A stretch of 64,000 nt of DNA, from positions 124,001-188,000 of the forward strand of contig JAKOZG010000027.1 of the NCBI GenBank assembly GCA_029780115.1. Direction: 5' to 3'. The position numbers were made by a program, and so were the translations under genes. Under the pieces are notes generated by a model. That model was not told the DNA's origin, ran no database searches, and was given only the letters and a program-made list of their open reading frames with translations. Each line of letters opens with the position of its first letter. The first letter of the stretch is position 1. Of this stretch, positions 26,346 through 34,384 are shown one piece after another. This DNA comes from Thermotogota bacterium. Its GTDB lineage: Bacteria > Thermotogota > Thermotogae > Petrotogales > Petrotogaceae.

Positions 26346-27227
26346 TTAAAACTTTTTGAAAATTAAATCACCTACGTTTACTCCTAAAATATCAGAAATT
26401 ACTTGACAATTAGTTACCAACGAAAAATACATAGGTTTATCTAAATTTACTGAAGCTAAACTTTCATAGTTTGCTTGTCCCTTTACTATTATTATATCAG
26501 CATTTTCAAAAATATTTTTAAATGTAGGTGTTGTTTCAGCCCATATAGTACCTAAATATTTTGAGCCACTTTCAAATGGTATAGATACCTCTTTTAGGAA
26601 GATCTCTTCGGCGTCTTTTATAGTAGCACACTTATAAACAGGTTTAGATTTTACAGCAGAATGAACTATTAACTTTGGATAAATTTCTTTTAAAATTTTA
26701 ATAAAGAGTTTATCAAAAAAAATTTCTCCTGCATAGTTGTGAATAAATAACAAAGACTCAGCTTCTTCTAAGTCTTTTCTTAAAAGATCTATATCATTGA
26801 TGGTCAACGTTTTATTTCTAAAAAAACTGTTAATTTCTATTTCCAATTCTCCAAATGAGTTTTCTGAAGTATGACTAAAAAGTTCTCCCATTACACATAA
26901 TTTAAAGGCCGAATTTAATGCATCTTCACTGGATATACAAAAGTCGATTAAGTCATCATAAATTTCCATAAAATGTTGATTGGCATTAGTTTTGTCTACA
27001 TAAAAATAATCAATATCAGGAAAAATTTCAAAAAAAGCGTCAAAAAATATTTTGGACAAATAAGACAAATCCTGATCAGGATTGATTTGCGTTAAAACTT
27101 TTTGAATTAAGGTCTTATAATCATTAAAAATTTGCGTAGATGAAGGATGATTATTGGCTATAACTTTAGGTGTTAATTCTGAAGCGTAATTCAGTATACA
27201 ATTTATACATCTATAGTTTACTTTCAC
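26346..27227 (-). CDS. DUF89-family (ARMT1-like / damage-control phosphatase) protein
   Basis: 293 aa from GTG 27227, eight nt after AAGGAGT; the GTG at 27236 overlaps that ribosome site. N-terminal YRCINCILNYA has the CxxC of bacterial/archaeal DUF89 subfamily I. The central FIHNYAGEIFFDKL (about residue 175) matches the DNAGEIxFD metal site with DN replaced by HNY, and ADIIIVKGQANYESL (about 245) matches the second acidic/KG(Q)xN site. Family knowledge: metal-dependent phosphatases acting on damaged or excess phosphometabolites. The loss of the first aspartate is odd and could reduce activity. Leads a two-gene unit with the 5'-nucleotidase. Confidence 0.75.
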   Translation of the reverse strand: MKVNYRCINCILNYASELTPKVIANNHPSSTQIFNDYKTLIQKVLTQINPDQDLSYLSKIFFDAFFEIFPDIDYFYVDKTNANQHFMEIYDDLIDFCISSEDALNSAFKLCVMGELFSHTSENSFGELEIEINSFFRNKTLTINDIDLLRKDLEEAESLLFIHNYAGEIFFDKLFIKILKEIYPKLIVHSAVKSKPVYKCATIKDAEEIFLKEVSIPFESGSKYLGTIWAETTPTFKNIFENADIIIVKGQANYESLASVNLDKPMYFSLVTNCQVISDILGVNVGDLIFKKF

Positions 27228-27345
27228 ATATTTCACTCCTTGAAAAACTATTTCTGAATAGTTGTTTATTTATATTAGTCAAATTAATTTTATCATCTTA
27301 AAATTAAGTATGTATTTTATTTTTTAGAGTTATGTTAATAAATAC

Positions 27346-27400
27346 TTGACAAAATTTGTTACCTCATTTTATTGACATCACAACAATAAATCATTATAAT
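27346..27400 (+). promoter_or_regulatory. Tandem -35 elements and strong sigma-70 promoter of the rpmH operon
   Basis: TTGACA 27372-27377, 17-nt spacer, TATAAT 27395-27400, both perfect. Another TTGACA at 27346-27351 has only a weak -10 (TTATTG at 27369). The leader to rpmH is about 115 nt and contains a further TATAAT near 27450. No DnaA boxes were recognised. Confidence 0.85.
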
Positions 27401-27521
27401 ATTATTCGACTAAATTTAGCAAATTAGGTTTTGGGTACAAAATTGGGTATAATATTATTATAAAATTTGATCGAAAATTATTAAACAAAAACACTAATCT
27501 TTGGAAGTTGGAGGTGTAAAA

Positions 27522-27656
27522 ATGAAAAGGACATATCAACCATCGAAAATTAAACGTAAGAGGACGCACGGATTTTTAGCAAGACAGAGTACTCCCGGAG
27601 GTAGGAAAGTTATTAAAAGAAGAAGAGCTAAAGGAAGAAAGCGATTAACAGTTTAG
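27522..27656 (+). CDS. rpmH: 50S ribosomal protein L34
   Basis: 44 aa: [20 protein letters not shown] through [19 protein letters not shown], the whole L34 protein with its usual length and extreme basicity. GGAGG lies 8 nt before the ATG. It is directly followed by rnpA, the near-universal bacterial order, here without dnaA next to it in view. Confidence 0.98.
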   Translation: MKRTYQPSKIKRKRTHGFLARQSTPGGRKVIKRRRAKGRKRLTV

Positions 27657-27667
27657 CTTTTAACAGT

Positions 27668-28027
27668 ATGAGTGATCAGAAACTTAGAAAAAAAGAAAGA
27701 CTTAAGTATAGTCGGAATTTTAAAAGAGCTTTTGAGAAAGGTAAACGAGTAATTAGTTCTTATTTTGTTATCATTTATGTTGAAAATGATTTAGAATATA
27801 ATAGAATATCTACTGTAGTTAAGAAAGATTTTGGAAAGGCTATTCAGAGAAACAAAGTTAAAAGATATATTAGAGAAATATATAGAACTAACAAGAAAGA
27901 TTTTCCTCTAGGTTACGACTTTGTGTTTATACCGCGAAAGTCTTTGTCAGATAATTTCGATAAAATTAGTTATTCTGAAATAGAAGAAGTGATTTTAAGT
28001 ATGGTAAAAAGGATGACAAAAGAATGA
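27668..28027 (+). CDS. rnpA: Ribonuclease P protein component
   Basis: 119 aa. Family features: an N-terminal [20 protein letters not shown] segment, the central [19 protein letters not shown] (about residues 56-75), which is the RNR-x-K-R-x-x-R signature that binds pre-tRNA, and [10 protein letters not shown]. It supports the RNase P RNA in removing 5' leaders from tRNAs. Start ATG 27668; it overlaps yidD by 4 nt (ATGA). Confidence 0.95.
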   Translation: MSDQKLRKKERLKYSRNFKRAFEKGKRVISSYFVIIYVENDLEYNRISTVVKKDFGKAIQRNKVKRYIREIYRTNKKDFPLGYDFVFIPRKSLSDNFDKISYSEIEEVILSMVKRMTKE

Positions 28028-28293
28028 AAAAAATAGTTCTTAAGTTGATCGAGTTTTATCAGAAGTATATTTCTCCAGCCACTCCTCCTCGGTGCAGATA
28101 TATTCCTACTTGCTCTGCTTATACATATGAAGCAGTAGAGAATTTTGGTGTTTTTAAAGGATTATATTTAGGATTAAAACGCATTTTGAGATGTAATCCT
28201 TTCCATAAAGGAGGATTTGATCCGGTTCCCTCGACTTTTAGTTTTTTTTCTCACAAGAACAAGGAGAAAAGTAGAAAATGCCTTGATCTATAA
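28024..28293 (+). CDS. yidD: Membrane protein insertion efficiency factor YidD
   Basis: 89 aa. [20 protein letters not shown] and [20 protein letters not shown], then [17 protein letters not shown], the full conserved YidD core with its cysteines. It is a small peripheral membrane protein that helps YidC-dependent insertion. Starts on the rnpA stop (ATGA overlap). The 20 C-terminal residues after DPVP are basic and not conserved. Confidence 0.95.
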   Translation: MKKIVLKLIEFYQKYISPATPPRCRYIPTCSAYTYEAVENFGVFKGLYLGLKRILRCNPFHKGGFDPVPSTFSFFSHKNKEKSRKCLDL

Positions 28294-28333
28294 TTATTGA
28301 TTTTTTTATTTTAAGTATGAAGGAGTGTGTGAC

Positions 28334-29728
28334 TTGAAGAAAAGAAACATCCTACTAGTTCTTTGTTTAACAACTTTAGCAATTTTGTCTTTTTCAATAC
28401 CTGAGATACAGGTTTCAGAAAGTTCTCTTCACGATACTTTACAGATCGAAATGAAACTATACAAATTGGTACTTGATAAAGAAGGTCATATTATAAGTTT
28501 CGAACTTTATGACAATAAAACCAAGAAGTATAACTTAGTCTACGAATATATGGGAGACAGTTTTGACATCTTAGACTTAACCTCCCTGGAAGAAATATTA
28601 CCAATTAGTTACTCATATTTTGTTCCAAAAGATCAAAGTTACATAGAGATAAAGTATGTTTTTCATGATCAAGGAGAAAAGATTTATAAGTTTTTTAATG
28701 ATCCAAATTTTCATTTTGATGTTGAGTTTAATAATTTAGTAGGTTATGTTACTTTACCAACAATATCTTATAGTTCAGGAATTCGATATAAAGATAAAGA
28801 TTTTGTTTCTTATATAAATAAATCACTTTTAACAGGAGTTAAATTAGATGCAACATTAGCCTTTCATGCCCCGTCAAAAATAGAAGTGTACGATAACAAA
28901 TACTTGTTTAAAATAGATCGAGAAAGCTGTACGCTCGTTTCTTATTTAGGTCCTACAAAAAAATTATTTATGAAGGAAACATTTTCGGGGATCGATGAAA
29001 ATGGTAATGTATATTCGAGTATAATTTCATTAATGAAGGACCTAGGAAAATTTGGGTTTTTTTCTAACATTTTTTATGGATTAGTGTACTTTTTCTGGTG
29101 GTTATTTAAGGTAACTGGAAATTTTGGTTGGGCAATAATTCTTTTCACCTTAATAGTAAATGCAATCTTGTTTCCTATTTATGGAAAACAAAAGAAATCG
29201 GCAATTGAGATGAAACAGTTACAGCCGGAATTGGATAAAATTAAGAAGAAATACAAAAATCCACAAAAACAGCAAGAAGAAATGATGAAATTATATGAGG
29301 AGAAAGGTATAAATCCTGCGAGTGGATGTTTAATATCTTTAATACCTTTACCAATTATGATCATGCTATGGCAAGTTATTTATTATTTTGAAGGAAGTTA
29401 TGCGTATAACCCAAGATTCTTCTTCTGGACAGATCTCTCTATTGGAGGGTTTAAAGCGAACTTTCCACTTTTGCTAATAGCTATTATTGCATCTATTATT
29501 AATGCAATGTTAATGTCCCAAGATTCAAAAACAGCTTGGACTTCTGTTGTCATGTCTGTAATTTTTCCTTTTATTTTGATAGGTTTGCCTGTTGGAGTTT
29601 TCATTTATTATGCAATGAATAATATTATACAAACAGTCTTAACTTATGTTTACAACAAAATTTATAACGTTAAAGGGATCACGGTTCGTCAACTTTTTGG
29701 TTTGGGGCCTAAGCCTGTCAGGAGGTGA
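28334..29728 (+). CDS. yidC: Membrane protein insertase YidC
   Basis: 464 aa from TTG 28334, eight nt after AAGGAG; a GTG at 28325 overlaps the ribosome site. A signal-anchor (KKRNILLVLCLTTLAILSFS) is followed by a periplasmic beta domain of about 210 residues (reduced compared with E. coli) and then the five-helix insertase core from about residue 240: FGWAIILFTLIVNAILFPIY, a basic cytoplasmic hairpin MKQLQPELDKIKKKYKNPQK, SGCLISLIPLPIMIMLWQVI and later helices. It inserts membrane proteins, alone or with SecYEG. The stop overlaps the ribosome site of jag. Confidence 0.95.
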   Translation: MKKRNILLVLCLTTLAILSFSIPEIQVSESSLHDTLQIEMKLYKLVLDKEGHIISFELYDNKTKKYNLVYEYMGDSFDILDLTSLEEILPISYSYFVPKDQSYIEIKYVFHDQGEKIYKFFNDPNFHFDVEFNNLVGYVTLPTISYSSGIRYKDKDFVSYINKSLLTGVKLDATLAFHAPSKIEVYDNKYLFKIDRESCTLVSYLGPTKKLFMKETFSGIDENGNVYSSIISLMKDLGKFGFFSNIFYGLVYFFWWLFKVTGNFGWAIILFTLIVNAILFPIYGKQKKSAIEMKQLQPELDKIKKKYKNPQKQQEEMMKLYEEKGINPASGCLISLIPLPIMIMLWQVIYYFEGSYAYNPRFFFWTDLSIGGFKANFPLLLIAIIASIINAMLMSQDSKTAWTSVVMSVIFPFILIGLPVGVFIYYAMNNIIQTVLTYVYNKIYNVKGITVRQLFGLGPKPVRR

Positions 29729-29736
29729 ATATCGAA

Positions 29737-30390
29737 GTGCTAAAAATAGAGCAAAAAAAAGTTTTTGAAGGAACCGATTTAGAATCTACCTTAGAAAAGG
29801 TTAGAGAAGAGTTTAAAGCGCAAAGTAATGAAGAAATATCTTATAGGGTTATTCAAGAACCCTCAAAAGGTTTTCTTGGTATAGGGAAAAAACCTTTGAT
29901 TATCGAAGCTTATCCTAATGAAAAGTACTTAATAAACCGAGTAAATGAATTCTTGAATACTATTCTCTCATATTTTGAAGAAGAAGTGGATATTAAAATT
30001 AAAAGTCATAACAAAACGATAACGATTTATTTAGAAGGTGAAAATTTAGGTAAGATTATTGGGAAACAGGGAAGAAACCTTGGCGCACTTCAACATCTCA
30101 TTATGATTTACGTCAATAGGATGACAGACACCAAATTTGAAGTGAGATTAGATGTTGGTGAATATCGAAAAAAAAGAAAGAAAAACCTAGAATTAATTGC
30201 CGATCAGGCTGCTAAAAGAGCTATTACAACAAATAGTAAAGTTGAATTATCTCCTATGTTTGCTTTTGAGCGCAAAACTATTCATGAATACATTAAAAAC
30301 AATTATCCTAAATTGGTGAGTGTATCAGTAGGATTGGAACCTTACAGAAAAGTTGTTATATATCCTTCAAGAAATGGAAAACGTAGATAA
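29737..30390 (+). CDS. jag: RNA-binding protein Jag/KhpB (Jag-N, KH and R3H domains)
   Basis: 217 aa. Jag-N domain at the start (KKVFEGTDLESTLEKVREEF), a KSKGFLG-like PSKGFLGIGKKP, then a KH domain with GKIIGKQGRNLGALQHL (about residues 106-122; GxxG loop GKQG) and an R3H domain ending SPMFAFERKTIHEYIKN. KhpB with KhpA binds many small RNAs in other bacteria. The start is GTG 29737, 11 nt after AGGAGG; GTG 29725 lies inside the ribosome site. Following yidC is the standard location. Confidence 0.93.
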   Translation: MLKIEQKKVFEGTDLESTLEKVREEFKAQSNEEISYRVIQEPSKGFLGIGKKPLIIEAYPNEKYLINRVNEFLNTILSYFEEEVDIKIKSHNKTITIYLEGENLGKIIGKQGRNLGALQHLIMIYVNRMTDTKFEVRLDVGEYRKKRKKNLELIADQAAKRAITTNSKVELSPMFAFERKTIHEYIKNNYPKLVSVSVGLEPYRKVVIYPSRNGKRR

Positions 30391-30440
30391 CTTTTGTGTT
30401 GATTTATGTTAATAATAAGAACACTTGGGGAGGAAGTAAA

Positions 30441-31280
30441 GTGAGAACAATTTACCAGTATCAGGAACAGACTCTCTCGATTATCACGAAAGAAAAATCA
30501 CCGGATTTAGGAATACTTGGTGGAATAGAGATAGAGCATGTAATTGACGAGGTTCGAGATAACACGAGGATTGTGACTCAGGTTGGGGGACCTGGTGGTA
30601 AACTTGCTCTTTATTTAAACGATTTTTTCCATTTAAAACCGATAATTTTTGATTTTATCAGCATTGATGAGTACATTGATTTAATAATGAAAACATTCCA
30701 AATGAAGAAGATACAAATTGTTTGGTTAGAAAAGATTTTAGGTAATAAAAGAAAAGTCAGAAACTTAATAGAAAATAAGGAGTACGTAGATGAGAGAGAA
30801 TCCGAAGTAAAAATCGAGCCTGAATTTTTGCTACAATTTCTACATAATTTAAAAAATGTATTTGTTTGCTATGAAAACTGGAACCAAAAATTTTTTGATT
30901 TTATAAATTCTGAAAATAGAAAGGTTTTTGTACATCTTGATAAACAAAAAATAAATGAAAATACTTCAACCTTACATTGTGATTATCTTTTTTTAATAGC
31001 AGAACATGCCACAAATTTTAAAGATCTAACCGTGTTGTTGAAAAATTTTAAAACATCCAACAATATTATTATTACCCATGATGCTATTTTGTTTCAAGAT
31101 AAGGTTCAAGAAGTACGAGTGATGCAAAAGAAATATTTTGAAGAAGCTGTTTCCGCATTTGAAGCTGCTTTTATAAGTTGTCTAACAAGAGAGGCCACGC
31201 TAAAAACAGCACAAGAGAGCGCCTTTAGTTTGTACAATCATGTACTTGAAAATGGTTCTATTCCTACAGAAAAAATATGA
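30441..31280 (+). CDS. Uncharacterised protein, possible degenerate PfkB/ribokinase-fold protein
   Basis: 279 aa from GTG 30441, seven nt after GGGGAGGA; an upstream ATG at 30396 lacks a site. I do not recognise it firmly. The N-terminal VTQVGGPGGKLALYLNDFFH resembles the VGGPaaNVAvaLarLG motif of PfkB sugar kinases, and the C-terminal EEAVSAFEAAFISCLTREAT sits where the GAGDAFxAGFLxxL anion-hole motif would be; the catalytic G-A-G-D is absent. So it may be a kinase-fold relative without kinase activity. It closes the rpmH-jag operon (50-nt gap) and is followed by a strong terminator. Confidence 0.5.
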   Translation: MRTIYQYQEQTLSIITKEKSPDLGILGGIEIEHVIDEVRDNTRIVTQVGGPGGKLALYLNDFFHLKPIIFDFISIDEYIDLIMKTFQMKKIQIVWLEKILGNKRKVRNLIENKEYVDERESEVKIEPEFLLQFLHNLKNVFVCYENWNQKFFDFINSENRKVFVHLDKQKINENTSTLHCDYLFLIAEHATNFKDLTVLLKNFKTSNNIIITHDAILFQDKVQEVRVMQKKYFEEAVSAFEAAFISCLTREATLKTAQESAFSLYNHVLENGSIPTEKI

Positions 31281-31305
31281 AATAAGATGTAAAATTATAT
31301 AAATG

Positions 31306-31342
31306 AAAATACAGCGATGGTGCCACCATCGCTGTATTTTTT
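31306..31342 (+). terminator. Rho-independent terminator of the rpmH-jag operon
   Basis: Perfect 15-bp stem AAAATACAGCGATGG (31306-31320), loop TGCCA, CCATCGCTGTATTTT (31326-31340), then TT. One of the strongest hairpins in the window. Confidence 0.92.
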
Positions 31343-31666
31343 AATTTTACTAATTAGAAGAAATTAGATGGATTGGTAGTTCCCTCCTGTTATTAGGAGA
31401 TATAGTAAAATGGCTTATCTTAAGAACTGCTTATGCAAAGTTTTTAAATCTCACTTCGATTTTCTAACTGTCAAATTCATGAGGACACATAATTCTTTAA
31501 AATTATTTTGAATTTTAATGTTAAATGATGTAGAATTTATTAATAAAATAATCAGATATAATTCTAAAATTTTAGAAAGTGAAAAGTTTCACGATATTAT
31601 TATTTCGACACTTTTCTGTTTCATAGGACTAGTAAAAGATAAAGAGTATAAAGGGGAGCACTTATT
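31343..31666. other. Intergenic region with two adjacent palindromes
   Basis: 324 nt without a gene. TTCTAAAATTTTAGAA (31562-31577) is a perfect 16-bp palindrome, directly followed by GTGAAA-AG-TTTCAC (31579-31592). They lie about 80-100 nt before the FN3 gene and could be operator sites or a small hairpin. No clear promoter or coding remnant was seen. Confidence 0.5.
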
Positions 31667-32200
31667 ATGAGGAAATATGAATATTTGGGTTTGGTTGTAT
31701 TTTTATTAGTCTTATTATTTTTATGTGTTCCTAATATAATACTGTCAAATGCTCTGAGTAATCTAAAATCTCAAGTCAAATCTTCAACTGAGATAAAAGT
31801 AACATGGAAAGATGATTCAGACAACGAAACAGGATTCAAGATAGAGAGAAAAACAGACTCAACCGATTGGAGTGAGATTAAAACAGTGGAAACTAATGTA
31901 ACGGAGTACACAGACACAGACTTAGCTCCAAATACTAAATATTATTACAGAGTAAAAGCGTACAACAAAGTAGGAGAGTCGGGATATTCAAATATCGTCA
32001 AAGCTGTTCCTCTTTCGGCTAAATGGAAAGGTGATTGGGTTGACTCAAGTCCAGTGATAGGAAGTGACGGTACTATATATGTCGGATCAGGTAAGTATCT
32101 CTATGCACTACAGGGAAGCAGTAACGGATTAGCATATGCTCCCTGGCCAAAATTTAGGAAAAATAACAGAAATACAGGAAATTTCGTTGATGTTGAATAA
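31667..32200 (+). CDS. Exported FN3 protein with a stub of a PQQ-like beta-propeller
   Basis: 177 aa. A hydrophobic N-terminus (LGLVVFLLVLLFLCVPNIIL) acts as signal or anchor. Residues about 38-115 are one fibronectin type III domain: STEIKVTWKDDSDNETGFKI, then TDLAPNTKYYYRVKAYNKVG. After it comes a single beta-propeller blade SSPVIGSDGTIYVGSGKYLY and the terminal APWPKFRKNNRNTGNF, which in full-size proteins ends a multi-blade PQQ-like propeller. So this looks like a once larger repeat protein collapsed to its ends by recombination between blades. It has a GGGGAG site 9 nt before ATG. Function unknown; surface or periplasmic location is likely. Confidence 0.7.
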   Translation: MRKYEYLGLVVFLLVLLFLCVPNIILSNALSNLKSQVKSSTEIKVTWKDDSDNETGFKIERKTDSTDWSEIKTVETNVTEYTDTDLAPNTKYYYRVKAYNKVGESGYSNIVKAVPLSAKWKGDWVDSSPVIGSDGTIYVGSGKYLYALQGSSNGLAYAPWPKFRKNNRNTGNFVDVE

Positions 32201-32546
32201 CATTTATTGTATACAGACATTTTTTAAGCTTATTCGTTTTTCTGTTCCTTATGATATAGGTAATGATATAAGTAATTTTCATTGATTTAAAAAAACTGCT
32301 TCTCTTTTTGATATTGGGTGGAAAAGATAATCGATATATACAACCAACGTTATTTCAGAGTATACGGCTATACTTTTAGCATACGAAGAATATAAAGATA
32401 CAAATAAATCAGGTGGATAATTTTGTTATCCACCTGAAATATTCTAGCTTTTTCTCCCAGTGAAAGGAGACTTATTTACTTGTTTGTTGTTTACAATCTA
32501 CTTTGTTAAAAGCAGTTCGTAAAATAAGTACTTATACTTATATTCC
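32201..32546. other. Intergenic region with a 30-codon RNase H-like scrap and a hairpin
   Basis: 346 nt without an intact gene. In the plus frame from 32331 to the TAA at 32418 the text NVISEYTAILLAYEEYKD resembles the N-x-x-E-Y-x-A-L helix of RNase HI, but it is too short to be sure. A hairpin follows at once (separate entry). Confidence 0.35.
32409..32437 (-). terminator. Hairpin, probable terminator downstream of tRNA-Glu
   Basis: TCAGGTGGATAA (32409-32420), 5-nt loop, TTATCCACCTGA (32426-32437). On the minus strand the stem is followed by TTTATTTG, so it could end transcription from tRNA-Glu, about 110 nt upstream; the plus-strand tail is less T-rich. Confidence 0.55.
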
Positions 32547-32621
32547 TGGTAGCCCCACAGGGAATCGAACCCTGACTCTTGGACTGAGAATCCAATGGAC
32601 TAACCGTTATCCTATGGGGCC
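32547..32621 (-). tRNA. tRNA-Glu (anticodon CTC)
   Basis: Minus strand: 5' arm GGCCCCA at 32621-32615, 3' arm TGGGGCT, discriminator A and CCA to 32547. Anticodon stem TTGGA/TCCAA with loop TTCTCAG, anticodon CTC. G1-U72 is a wobble pair. T arm CAGGGTTCGATTCCCTG. Confidence 0.95.
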
Positions 32622-32647
32622 CACATTAACAACGGAGTTTTTAAAAA

Positions 32648-32676
32648 GTTATACTCTTATCGACTAATCCTGTTAA
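32648..32676 (-). promoter_or_regulatory. Sigma-70 promoter of tRNA-Glu
   Basis: Minus strand TTAACA (32676-32671), 17-nt spacer, TATAAC (32653-32648), 27 nt before the tRNA 5' end and just after the rpoD stop. Confidence 0.75.
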
Positions 32677-32703
32677 CAACCTTTTCATATAATTATAAAA
32701 AGA

Positions 32704-34032
32704 TTAATACTCATTAAGGATATTTTCAATCATTTTTCTTCTTACAGGATGCTTTAGCTTTCTGATAGATTTTGATTCAATCTGCCTTATTCTTTCTCTT
32801 GTGACATTAAAATATTCTCCAACTTCTTCCAGCGTTTTTTGTTTACCATCGATGAATCCGAACCTCATCTTTAATACCATCGCTTCTTTAGTTGACAAAG
32901 TGTCAATAACTTCTTCAACTTTTTCTCGAATGATCATTTTTCGTCCTTCTTCGTGGGGAGTTGGAATGTCAGAATCCACAAAGTCTAATAATTCAGATTC
33001 ACCCTCACTATCAACATCGTTAGATATCGGAGCATTTAAAGAGTATATGCTTTTGGAACTTATCAAAATTTCTTTCATCTTCTCTACAGGTTTGTCCATT
33101 AATTCAGCTAGAGTTTCTAAATCAGGGGCTTCACCATTTTCTTGGATATATTCATTAACAATGCGATTCATTTTATTAATAGTTTCAACTAAGTGCACAG
33201 GAATCCTTACAGTTCTTCCTTGATCTGCAATAGCACGAGTAATAGCCTGTCTTATCCACCAATATGCGTATGTAGAGAATTTATAACCTTTTCTCCAATC
33301 GAATTTTTCGACGGCTTTCATTAAACCAATATTTCCTTCTTGTATTAAATCTAAGAAGCTTAATCCTCTACCTGTATACCTTTTGGCAATGCTTATCACG
33401 AGTCTTAAATTAGATTTTATCAGTTCATCTCGAGCTTTTTTATCACCTTTCTGTGCTCTCATTGCTAATTTTCTTTCTCTAGAAGGAGTCAAAAGTTTAC
33501 TTTTACTTATTTCTTTTAAGTAGATTTTTATAGGATCTTGCATAGAAATGTTGTCACACATTTCTACTTCCAAATCAGAAAAACCTTCAAAAATATCATA
33601 GAGATCTTCATCAGTAAAGTCATCATAAATACTATCTAAATTGTCATCAGCATCATCTTCTTCATTATCTCGCGCCTCATAATCCATTTCAATACTTTTA
33701 CAATACTTTTCTAATTCTTCACCATCTATTACAGAAATTTCAGCTTCTTTTAACTTATTGTAAAAATCAATGAGAAACTCAAGACTAAATTCATCATTAT
33801 TATAAGTTGTTATAACTACTTCTATCTCTTCAAAGGTTATTGTGTTGTTATTTTTCCGGGCTTTGTTTTTGATCTTTTTCACAATATCGGTTTGTTCAGA
33901 ATCTTTACTTTTTGAACTTTTTACGGTTAATGTTTGACTGCTCTTTCCTTCTCTATGTTTAGGCTCCGATACCCTTACTTTTTGGACTTCCGTGTTAATG
34001 TTAGAATCACAACCTTTTTTATCTTCCAACAT
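32704..34032 (-). CDS. rpoD: RNA polymerase principal sigma factor (RpoD/SigA)
   Basis: 442 aa. After an unusually basic then strongly acidic N-terminal region (residues 1-165) come region 1.2 ([20 protein letters not shown]), region 2 ([60 protein letters not shown]), region 3 and region 4 with [20 protein letters not shown]. Region 2.4 and 4.2 are intact, so it should read the TTGACA/TATAAT promoters seen throughout the window. Its start at 34032 has a usable AGG-rich site. The gap upstream shows TATAAT at 34199-34194 with a poor -35. The basic stretch at residues 5-50 ([13 protein letters not shown]) is not usual in sigma-A. Confidence 0.95.
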   Translation of the reverse strand: MLEDKKGCDSNINTEVQKVRVSEPKHREGKSSQTLTVKSSKSKDSEQTDIVKKIKNKARKNNNTITFEEIEVVITTYNNDEFSLEFLIDFYNKLKEAEISVIDGEELEKYCKSIEMDYEARDNEEDDADDNLDSIYDDFTDEDLYDIFEGFSDLEVEMCDNISMQDPIKIYLKEISKSKLLTPSRERKLAMRAQKGDKKARDELIKSNLRLVISIAKRYTGRGLSFLDLIQEGNIGLMKAVEKFDWRKGYKFSTYAYWWIRQAITRAIADQGRTVRIPVHLVETINKMNRIVNEYIQENGEAPDLETLAELMDKPVEKMKEILISSKSIYSLNAPISNDVDSEGESELLDFVDSDIPTPHEEGRKMIIREKVEEVIDTLSTKEAMVLKMRFGFIDGKQKTLEEVGEYFNVTRERIRQIESKSIRKLKHPVRRKMIENILNEY

Positions 34033-34384
34033 TCAAGAATCACCTTCTACTATAAAAGATAAGAATTAACATTAATAGAAAACTAAATTAAAGTTTAAAA
34101 GTTAAACTTGTCTAATATGAAAAATTAATTTTATACATTGTGAGACTAAAATACAAACACAAAACTTAAGCAAGTAGCTCAGGCACCGCTTTTATTATAC
34201 TATTTTAATATTAAAATCACATTAATATGTAATTAACAAACAAAAATTTAAAATTTTTTCACAAAGATTGCATTGTTAGAGTACCTTTTTGGTGTTATAA
34301 TAAAAGCAGCACATATTAAAATTATTCTAGTTAAATTTTTCACAATTATTTTTTAAAAAAGTATACTAAAAAGGAGGTAATTTT
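34033..34384. other. Divergent intergenic region between rpoD and the rnf operon
   Basis: 352 nt. Holds the rnf promoter (34273-34301) and, for rpoD, a minus-strand TATAAT at 34199-34194 with an unconvincing -35 (ATGTGA), implying a leader of about 160 nt. No hairpin or coding remnant was seen. Confidence 0.5.
34273..34301 (+). promoter_or_regulatory. Promoter of the rnf operon
   Basis: TTGTTA 34273-34278, 17-nt spacer, TATAAT 34296-34301 with an extended -10 (TGTTATAAT). Confidence 0.72.

Noticed and set aside
27237-27521. Replication origin near rpmH
   Set aside because: Although rpmH often lies by oriC, no dnaA gene, DnaA-box cluster or AT-rich 13-mers were found.
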